Below, in pieces: positions 14,354 to 20,333 of a stretch of 34,462 nucleotides of DNA (the stretch's first letter is position 1; each line of letters starts with the position of its first letter). The translations under genes were made by a program, and so were the position numbers. The DNA lies in IMG/VR virus record IMGVR_UViG_3300031140_000019, positions 1-34,462 of that record. One strand, written 5' to 3'. The DNA is from a virus. The notes below the pieces were generated by a model. The model saw only the letters and a program-made list of their open reading frames with translations, did no database searches and had not been told where the DNA came from.

Positions 14354-14580
14354 CCTATTGTGTAGCAGCTTATGTTTATTGTTTGAAGTGATAACATGGT
14401 TTTTGTTTACTGTTTGTGTAGGTCTTTTATGTCCTGTTATGTATTCCCCTATTGTCACTTTTAGCCACCACTGTATATCTAACCAGTACCCTAGCATCTA
14501 ATATGTCTCACTGATTGTGTAACAGTTACCATATTAAGTCTATATAGGCCTATTGTGTCACCTATTGTGGTCTATATGGG
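14354..14580. repeat. CCTATTGTG iteron-like repeats
   Basis: CCTATTGTG or CCTATTGTC at 14354-14362, 14448-14456, 14549-14557 and 14561-14569. The last two are bracketed by GTCTATATAGG (14538-14548) and GTCTATATGGG (14570-14580). ATAGGCCTAT at 14544-14553 is a perfect palindrome. Confidence 0.6.
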
Positions 14581-14860
14581 GTGCTAATACCTTATATGTT
14601 TTGTTTTTGTGGCATAAAGAGTCTTGATCTTGATATAAAGGAGGCATGGGGGGCAGGGGCCACCGCCCTGTAGGGCGTTATTATGTATGTTGGCTGCGAC
14701 AGATCAGGTATTTGAAGGTGTAAACCACTTTCACTAAAACACGGGCAGCTAAACAGAAGCACACGGGTACACTCGGTGTAACACACACGGTGCTACAGAT
14801 ATTATGTTACTTAATAAGCGACTATTACTTACCTATTTGCGACATTACTTCAATTAGTTG

Positions 14861-14888
14861 TTGACTTTTCCCCAGATTAGTGTATAAC
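14861..14888 (+). promoter_or_regulatory. Late promoter 1
   Basis: TTGACT (14861-14866), 16-base spacer, TATAAC (14883-14888) followed by TG. It has the same layout as the promoters at 15152 and 24038. It would give a leader of about 290 bases before the first late gene. Confidence 0.6.
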
Positions 14889-14912
14889 TGCACTATCGGT
14901 GCTACTTAAACC

Positions 14913-15101
14913 AACACTTAAGGTATTCAAATAAGGTGCCTTCCTCTAGTTGTTATCTTTCTTCCTATGCTCCTTAATATATAACACTCTAATTACTTTC
15001 CTTCTAGTATCTTATCTGCAAAGCACCTTAAGTGTAGTAGTGAGTAGGGTTCAAATCGCCAACACCTAAGGTGAACACTACAAACCCTAGATCGCCAACA
15101 C
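14913..15101. repeat. AACACYTAAGGT and TCGCCAACAC repeats between late promoters
   Basis: AACACTTAAGGT at 14913-14924, its inverse ACCTTAAGTGT at 15025-15035, and AACACCTAAGGTG at 15061-15073. TCGCCAACAC is at 15056-15065 and again at 15092-15101. TAGGGTT (15045-15051) and AACCCTA (15083-15089) are inverted. Likely protein-binding sites or leader structure. Confidence 0.55.
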
Positions 15102-15151
15102 TTACAATGTATTGTAACTTGAATATATTTCTTCTATTAGTAAAATAAAGC

Positions 15152-15179
15152 TTGACATTTAACTTAAAATGGATATAAC
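15152..15179 (+). promoter_or_regulatory. Late promoter 2
   Basis: TTGACA (15152-15157), 16-base spacer, TATAAC (15174-15179) followed by TGTAT. Sixteen bases around the -35 are identical to the promoter before the capsid gene. The predicted start site is 1-3 bases before the ATG at 15188. Confidence 0.75.
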
Positions 15180-15187
15180 TGTATAAC

Positions 15188-15418
15188 ATGAATAAACATG
15201 AACAACTCCAAGCAGACAAAACTAAAGATAATCTACTTGAAAAGATGTATAAGTTCCTTGCGGAGAACAAGCTACATAAAGCAGATCTTCCCCACTCAGA
15301 AACTTACTATGTTAGAGAAGCACTGTATGTACGTACAGGTAAGTGGTTCACATTTAAACAAGTACGTATGGCTATAAAGCTACATGAACAGAGATTTAAC
15401 TCAACACAAGGTGTATAA
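15188..15418 (+). CDS. First late gene, hypothetical protein (76 aa)
   Basis: Unrecognised. Helical, charged N-terminal half (MNKHEQLQADKTKDNLLEKMYKFLAENK), then VREALYVRTGKWFTFKQVRMAIKLHEQR, which could be a small DNA-binding fold. No SD precedes the ATG, and the -10 of late promoter 2 ends nine bases upstream, so the mRNA may be leaderless. The stop overlaps the terminase ATG (TAATG), so it may be a packaging accessory. Confidence 0.78.
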   Translation: MNKHEQLQADKTKDNLLEKMYKFLAENKLHKADLPHSETYYVREALYVRTGKWFTFKQVRMAIKLHEQRFNSTQGV

Positions 15419-15777
15419 TGAGACAACTATCAGAACAACAGCAGCTATTCCTACAGGTACTCTTTGAAGAGGCTAATGGATCTATACTTGAAGCTAAGAA
15501 GCTAGCTGGTTATTCTTCTACTACTTCTACTACGTCTATTATCAAAGCATTGAAGGACGAGATAGCTGAACACACTCAGATGTACATTGCTCGTAACGCA
15601 CCGCAGGCTGCTACAGCGATGGTGTCTGCCTTACGTGACCCTACTCAATTGGGTATCAAAGATAAGATGACTGCTGCTAAAGATATGATGGATAGGGCAG
15701 GCTTCGCTAAGACAGAGAAGGTGGAAGTTAAGACTACAGGTGGCGTAATGCTACTTCCCCCTAAGAATTCGGACTAA
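15418..15777 (+). CDS. terS: Terminase small subunit
   Basis: A 119-aa protein that recognises phage DNA for packaging and loads the large subunit. The N-terminal region LSEQQQLFLQVLFEEANGS then AKKLAGYS forms the typical HTH, the middle is an oligomerisation helix, and the C-terminus KTEKVEVKTTGGVMLLPPK matches small terminases of marine podoviruses. It comes before the large subunit, separated by tRNAs and one small gene. Confidence 0.9.
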   Translation: MRQLSEQQQLFLQVLFEEANGSILEAKKLAGYSSTTSTTSIIKALKDEIAEHTQMYIARNAPQAATAMVSALRDPTQLGIKDKMTAAKDMMDRAGFAKTEKVEVKTTGGVMLLPPKNSD

Positions 15778-15792
15778 CCTCCACACCAAATT

Positions 15793-15858
15793 AGTAGAGA
15801 TACACAGCACTTCCGCCAATAAAATAATATAATATGAGTGGCTGACTGTATCTCTACT
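15793..15858. repeat. Long imperfect hairpin downstream of terS
   Basis: AGTAGAGATACA (15793-15804) pairs perfectly over 12 bp with TGTATCTCTACT (15847-15858). Pairing continues inward as CAGC-ACT with AGT-GCTG, allowing small bulges, leaving an AT-rich loop. It has no terminator T-run. Confidence 0.65.
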
Positions 15859-15985
15859 TCCCCTACATGTTTGAGAGAGTTCTACCTCATTCACCAAGTC
15901 CCCGCTCTGCTTCGGTATCGGGCATTTAAGACTACACAAAGGTCAGCCCAGTGTAGCAGAGGAATGGAAGCCTCTTTGTATATAA
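15859..15985 (+). other. Structured spacer upstream of the tRNAs
   Basis: No gene seen. It contains competing short stems: CTCTGCT (15905-15911) with AGCAGAG (15955-15961), CTACAC (15932-15937) with GTGTAG (15951-15956), and AGAGG (15958-15962) with CCTCT (15971-15975). A GAGAGTTC...CACCA stretch ending at 15896 resembles the end of a tRNA but does not fold as one. Confidence 0.4.
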
Positions 15986-16070
15986 GGAAAGTTCGCATAA
16001 TGGTATTGCACCTCCTTGCTAAGGAGACATCCGAAAGGGTATGAAGGTTCGAGTCCTTCACTTTCCGCCA
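15986..16070 (+). tRNA. tRNA-Ser (GCT)
   Basis: An 85-nt tRNA with encoded CCA. The acceptor GGAAAGT pairs with ACTTTCC, anticodon GCT is at 16018-16020 in loop TTGCTAA, there is a long variable arm (ATCC-GAAA-GGGT) and the T arm is GAAGG-TTCGAGT-CCTTC. One mismatch (C-A) closes the anticodon stem. It reads AGC/AGT codons. Confidence 0.9.
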
Positions 16071-16077
16071 ATTTACA

Positions 16078-16160
16078 GGTAGGGCCATCCAATAGCTGGC
16101 GCTGGATGCTGGTTTGAACCCAGTTAGCTCTTCACAGGGCGTGAGAGTTCGACCCTCTCC
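16078..16160 (+). tRNA. tRNA-Ser (TGA)
   Basis: An 83-nt tRNA with encoded CCA. The acceptor GGTAGGG pairs with CTCTACC (one G-T), D stem ATCC/GGAT, anticodon TGA at 16115-16117 in loop TTTGAAC, long variable arm GCTC/GGGC, T arm GAGAG-TTCGACC-CTCTC. It reads UCA and, with wobble, other UCN codons. Confidence 0.9.
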
Positions 16161-16186
16161 TCTACCTCCAAACAGAAGAAGTGATT

Positions 16187-16618
16187 ATGGAAGCAATAGA
16201 AGAAGGAGTTTTACCCAGTGCAGGTGAGTATGAACTACCCGATATAGATTTAGACTCATATGAATGGGTTCCTATACCACGCATAGGCAGGACAGTTCCT
16301 TTTGGATACCTACTATGTGAAGATGATAACGATATACTTGTACCAATCCCTGATGAACTAGACTTGTTAGAACAAGCAAAGAAACACTTGAAGTTGTACT
16401 CATACCGTGAAGTATCGGCATGGCTAACAACTCAATCGGGCCGCAGTATTTCACACATGGGTTTGAAGAAGAGAGCAGACAGTGACAGGAAGAACAAGAC
16501 TAAAGCTAGAAGCGCAAATTACTGGGCCGAAAGGTACGCCAAAGCCAAAGCAATTGCGGAAAAGTACGAAGGCCACCGCAAAGGTGCAAGAAACTTTGCA
16601 GATAGACGCTTCACCTAG
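16187..16618 (+). CDS. HTH-containing protein upstream of terL (143 aa)
   Basis: A conserved position in marine podoviruses but of unknown function. The acidic N-terminus (DIDLDSYEWVPIPRIGRTVPFGYL) is followed by an HTH-like segment (LKLYSYREVSAWLTTQSGRSISHMGLKKRAD, about 70-100) and a basic helical tail (ARSANYWAERYAKAKAIAEKYEGHRKG). The ATG at 16187 is preferred to a GTG at 16181. The terL frame stays open back to 16482 underneath this gene, so the boundary is unusual. It could be a packaging accessory. Confidence 0.75.
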   Translation: MEAIEEGVLPSAGEYELPDIDLDSYEWVPIPRIGRTVPFGYLLCEDDNDILVPIPDELDLLEQAKKHLKLYSYREVSAWLTTQSGRSISHMGLKKRADSDRKNKTKARSANYWAERYAKAKAIAEKYEGHRKGARNFADRRFT

Positions 16619-16655
16619 TGAAGTAGTAGTAACACCGCAGCTACAACCTGTTGAG

Positions 16656-18062
16656 ATGGCAGAGCAGAACATTATCTTCTCTCCTAATGCAGGCCCACAG
16701 ACAGACTTCCTAGCAGCAGGTGAGCGAGAGGTTCTATATGGTGGTTCTGCTGGTGGGGGTAAGTCATATGCAATGTTAGCAGACCCTCTACGATACATTA
16801 CACACCCCCAGTTCTCTGGGTTACTACTAAGACATACAACAGAAGAACTACGTGAGTTAATCTGGAAGTCACAAGAGATGTACCCTAAGATTATTCCGGG
16901 GATTAAGTGGTCTGAACGTAAGATGACTTGGACTGCCCCATCAGGTGGCAGACTATGGTTCTCCTACTTAGACAAAGATGATGACGTACTTCGCTATCAG
17001 GGTTTATCTTTCTCTTGGGTTGGCTTTGACGAGTTAACTCAATGGGGTTCACCCTTTGCTTGGAACTATCTAAGGTCAAGACTACGTAGTACTGCAGTTG
17101 ATCTTCCTATTTACATGAGAGCATCTACAAACCCCGGAGGCCGAGGCCATGCTTGGGTAAAGAAGATGTTTATTGATCCAGCACCTTATGGTAAATCATT
17201 TGATGCGACTGATTCAGAGACTGGGGAGAGAATGGCGTACCCTGCATCTCACAGTAAAGCAGGTGAAGCACTATTCAGACGAAAGTTTATACCAGCTAAG
17301 TTATCCGATAATCCTTATTTAAACGAGACAGGTGACTATGAAGCAAACCTACTATCCCTACCAGAACAGCAACGAAGACAATTGCTGGAAGGAGATTGGG
17401 ACATTGCAGAAGGTGCTGCTTTTCCTGAGTTTAATAGAAATATACATGTGGTGGAACCGTTTGAAGTACCCAGTAACTGGACTAAGTTCAGAGCAGGAGA
17501 CTACGGGTATGGGTCTTATTCAGCTATTGTATGGTGCGCTGTAGCTCCTAATGAACAGCTTATTGTATATAGAGAGCTATACGTATCCCAAGTATTAGCA
17601 GAAGATCTAGCTGATATGATTAGAGAAGCAGAGCAGGGTGATGGTCAGATACAGTATGGTGTATTAGACTCTTCTTGCTGGCATAAAAGAGGGGATACTG
17701 GCCCCAGTATAGCAGAGCGTATGGTACAAAAAGGGTGCCGCTGGAGGCCTTCGGATAGGTCTAGGGGTACTAGAGTATCAGGCAAGAATGAATTACATAG
17801 AAGGTTACAGGTGGATGGTTTCACTGAAGAGCCTCGTATGGTAATCTTTAATAACTGTAGTAACCTTATCTCTCAGTTCCCTATCATACCTCTTGATAAA
17901 AAGAACCCAGAAGATATAGATACTAACTATGCACATGATCACTTATATGATGCACTTAGGTACGGAGTAATGTCTCGCCCTAGGCATGGTGTATTTGACT
18001 ACGACCCAGCAACAGCACGATCTAATAAAATGGCAGTTGCCGATTCCACCTTCGGGTACTAA
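16656..18062 (+). CDS. terL: Terminase large subunit (ATPase-nuclease)
   Basis: The DNA-packaging motor, 468 aa from the chosen ATG (MAEQNIIFSPNAGPQTDFL). Walker A is GGSAGGGKS (29-37), Walker B is WVGFDELTQW, coupling motif STNPGG, and the nuclease acids appear in RAGDYGYG, GVLDSS and HDHLYDALRYG. The frame remains open upstream to a GTG at 16482 (58 more residues, 137-base overlap with the previous gene), and a GTG at 16584 is another option; 16656 fits the usual family N-terminus. Confidence 0.95.
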   Translation: MAEQNIIFSPNAGPQTDFLAAGEREVLYGGSAGGGKSYAMLADPLRYITHPQFSGLLLRHTTEELRELIWKSQEMYPKIIPGIKWSERKMTWTAPSGGRLWFSYLDKDDDVLRYQGLSFSWVGFDELTQWGSPFAWNYLRSRLRSTAVDLPIYMRASTNPGGRGHAWVKKMFIDPAPYGKSFDATDSETGERMAYPASHSKAGEALFRRKFIPAKLSDNPYLNETGDYEANLLSLPEQQRRQLLEGDWDIAEGAAFPEFNRNIHVVEPFEVPSNWTKFRAGDYGYGSYSAIVWCAVAPNEQLIVYRELYVSQVLAEDLADMIREAEQGDGQIQYGVLDSSCWHKRGDTGPSIAERMVQKGCRWRPSDRSRGTRVSGKNELHRRLQVDGFTEEPRMVIFNNCSNLISQFPIIPLDKKNPEDIDTNYAHDHLYDALRYGVMSRPRHGVFDYDPATARSNKMAVADSTFGY

Positions 18063-18085
18063 CTAAAACACTTTGTGAGTAACAA

Positions 18086-20161
18086 ATGGCAGAACAACCA
18101 ATATCAGAGATAAGCACCGAATCTGTTTCACTAGATGATGTTAAAGACTCCTCAGAAGAGAAGTTATATGTCAACCGTCTAGTAGAGACAGTAACTCAAC
18201 GCTTTACTAAAGCAGAGACTTCTCGTAGACATTATGAGCAAACATGGTTACGTAGCTATCGTAACTATAGGGGGCTATATAGTCCTGATGTGCAATTCAC
18301 AGAAGCTGAACAGTCTCGCGTATTTATTAAAGTAACTAAGACTAAAGTTTTAGCTGCTTATGGTCAGATAACAGATGTGCTGTTTAGTAGTGGTAGATTC
18401 CCACTATCAGTAGATCCTACTGTTCTACCTGAAGGCGTGGTAGGAGATGTACACTATGACCCAGCCAAAGAGGGTGAAAGTGATGCTGATAGTCCTTATG
18501 GCTTTGCCGGGGATGGTAAAGAACTACCTGCAGGAGCTACTGAGGCTTCCCTAAAGCTTGGAGTATTAGAAGATAAACTGGAAGGCAAGGATGTTAAAGA
18601 AGGTGTAGGTAGTTCGCCTACTTCTGTTAACTATAATCCTGCTATGCTTGCAGCTAAGCGCATGGAGAAAAAGATCCATGATCAGCTAGAAGAGTCCGAA
18701 GCTACCAAGCAGTTACGTTCTGCTGCATTTGAGTTGCCACTATTTGGTACAGGTATTATGAAAGGCCCAATGGCTGTGGATAAAGAGTATCCAGATTGGG
18801 ATGAAGGGGGTAATTATATTCCCACTAATAAGACAGTACCTAAAGTATCTTATGTTTCTGTATGGGATTTCTACCCTGATCCAGATGCTGCAAGTATTAG
18901 TGAGTGCCAATATACTATCCAACGACATAAGTTAAATCGTTCTCAGCTACGTGAACTAAAGAAGCGTCCTTTCTTTCGTACTAACGTCATCGAAGATGTT
19001 ATTACAAAAGGCGAGAATTATGCTAAGAAATATTGGGAAGATGACCTCAATGACTATCAAGCAGACACAGGTGTTGACCGCTTTGAAGTACTAGAGTACT
19101 GGGGCGTTATGGATATGGAAACACTCATAGACTATGAGATTGAAATTCCTAAAGAGCTAGAAAAAGCAGACGAGCTTCAAGTAAATATATGGGTTTGTAA
19201 TTCCCGTGTGCTGCGTTCTGTTCTGAACCCATTTAAGCCTGTACGTATTCCTTATTACGCAGTACCCTATGAGCATAATCCATACTCACTATTTGGTATT
19301 GGTTTAGCTGAGAACATGGATGATACTCAGACATTAATGAATGGCTTTATGCGTATGGCTGTGGATAATGCTGTTCTTTCTGGTAACCTAATCTTTGAAG
19401 TAGACGAGACTAATTTAGTTCCCGGCCAAGATATGAAGTTATACCCCGGCAAAGTGTTTAGGCGACAGGGTGGTGCACCGGGACAAGCATTGTTTGGCAC
19501 TAAGTACCCTAACGTATCAGGTGAGAACCTACAGTTATTCGATAAGGCACGACAGCTTGCAGATGAGTCTACAGGCTTACCCTCCTTTTCTCATGGACAG
19601 ACAGGTGTAACGGGCGTAGGTCGTACTAGTTCTGGTATAAGTATGTTGATGAATGCTGCTGCTGGTGGTATAAAGACTGTTATCAAGAACATTGATGATT
19701 ACTTGTTAGGGCCAATGGGCCGTAGCTTCTTTCAGTTTAACATGCAGTTTGATTTTGATAAGACCTTACGAGGTGACTTAGAAGTTAAAGCCCGTGGTAC
19801 TGAATCCCTCATGGCTAATGAAGTACGTAGCCAACGCTTACTGCAGTTCTTACAAGTAGGTGCAAACCCTGCCTTAGCACCTTGGATGAAGTCACAGTAC
19901 ATCATCCGTGAGATTGCTAAGTCAATGGAGCTAGATCCTGATAAGGTAACTAACAACATTGAAGAAGCACAAGAGCAAGCAATGATTATGCAGAAGCAAC
20001 AAGCTGAAGCACAAGCACAGGCTGGCCCAGCAGAGGGAGCACCTCAACCATCTGATCCTACGGGAGCAGGCAACGGAAACATTGGAATGGGTCAAGTGCC
20101 TACTCCGGGTGAACAAGGATTTAGTGGCAATGAACCTGCTCCTGCTGAAGCACCTATGTAA
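18086..20161 (+). CDS. Portal protein (head-tail connector)
   Basis: A 691-aa portal forming the dodecameric ring through which DNA is packaged. Recognisable segments are SRVFIKVTKTKVLAAYGQ near the N-terminus, VSVWDFYPDPDA in the middle, PYSLFGIGLAENMDDTQTLM with NGFMRMAVDNAVLSGN, and TGVGRTSSGISMLMNAAAGG. The C-terminal tail is Gln/Ala/Pro-rich (EEAQEQAMIMQKQQAEAQAQ). It follows terL and precedes scaffold and capsid genes, the standard order. Confidence 0.95.
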   Translation: MAEQPISEISTESVSLDDVKDSSEEKLYVNRLVETVTQRFTKAETSRRHYEQTWLRSYRNYRGLYSPDVQFTEAEQSRVFIKVTKTKVLAAYGQITDVLFSSGRFPLSVDPTVLPEGVVGDVHYDPAKEGESDADSPYGFAGDGKELPAGATEASLKLGVLEDKLEGKDVKEGVGSSPTSVNYNPAMLAAKRMEKKIHDQLEESEATKQLRSAAFELPLFGTGIMKGPMAVDKEYPDWDEGGNYIPTNKTVPKVSYVSVWDFYPDPDAASISECQYTIQRHKLNRSQLRELKKRPFFRTNVIEDVITKGENYAKKYWEDDLNDYQADTGVDRFEVLEYWGVMDMETLIDYEIEIPKELEKADELQVNIWVCNSRVLRSVLNPFKPVRIPYYAVPYEHNPYSLFGIGLAENMDDTQTLMNGFMRMAVDNAVLSGNLIFEVDETNLVPGQDMKLYPGKVFRRQGGAPGQALFGTKYPNVSGENLQLFDKARQLADESTGLPSFSHGQTGVTGVGRTSSGISMLMNAAAGGIKTVIKNIDDYLLGPMGRSFFQFNMQFDFDKTLRGDLEVKARGTESLMANEVRSQRLLQFLQVGANPALAPWMKSQYIIREIAKSMELDPDKVTNNIEEAQEQAMIMQKQQAEAQAQAGPAEGAPQPSDPTGAGNGNIGMGQVPTPGEQGFSGNEPAPAEAPM

Positions 20162-20333
20162 TGATAAGCCCACTTGGGAAACCTTTACAGAGTATATGGA
20201 TTATCTAATTGAACAGCAGCACCGAAAGATGGAGCAGACTACCGATACAAAGGAGTTGTTTCAGTCTCAGGGTGCAATTCAATCATTAAGATCATTAAAG
20301 TATTTACGAGAGAGAGTTAACAATGAAAAGTAA
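20130..20333 (+). CDS. Small conserved protein after portal (67 aa)
   Basis: The conserved part is DKPTWETFTEYMDYLIEQQH then LFQSQGAIQSLRSLKYLRE, a pattern seen directly after portal genes in marine phages; role unknown, probably virion assembly. The ATG at 20130 (AAGGA ten bases upstream) lies inside the portal 3' end and gives a 32-base overlap. The stop overlaps the next gene by 11 bases. The exact start is uncertain. Confidence 0.78.
   Translation: MNLLLLKHLCNDKPTWETFTEYMDYLIEQQHRKMEQTTDTKELFQSQGAIQSLRSLKYLRERVNNEK

Larger units (their letters stand above)
14145..15187. other. Non-coding divergent control region / candidate origin
   Basis: About 1 kb with no convincing gene. It holds one early minus-strand promoter, palindrome copy 5, four AAGTGT motifs, CCTATTGTG iteron-like repeats (14354-14569), a small GC hairpin (CGCCC-TGTA-GGGCG near 14665), two plus-strand late promoters and AACACYTAAGGT / TCGCCAACAC repeats (14913-15101). 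Small open frames here are AT-rich or repeat-containing, without SDs. It is the natural place for transcription switching and possibly replication initiation. Confidence 0.75.

Noticed and set aside
14647-14724. 25-codon plus-strand frame after AAAGGAGG
   Set aside because: The SD is only one base from the ATG and the frame looks random; it overlaps a small GC hairpin.
14261-14786. Small minus-strand reading frames of 78 and 64 codons in the control region
   Set aside because: No SD, odd composition, and the first runs through the palindromic repeat and iterons.
15028-15270. 80-codon minus-strand frame
   Set aside because: It overlaps late promoter 2 and the first late gene in antisense and has no SD.
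15832-15896. A third tRNA ending CACCA
   Set aside because: Only about 65 nt, acceptor pairs at 5 of 7 positions, and no T stem forms; at best a remnant.
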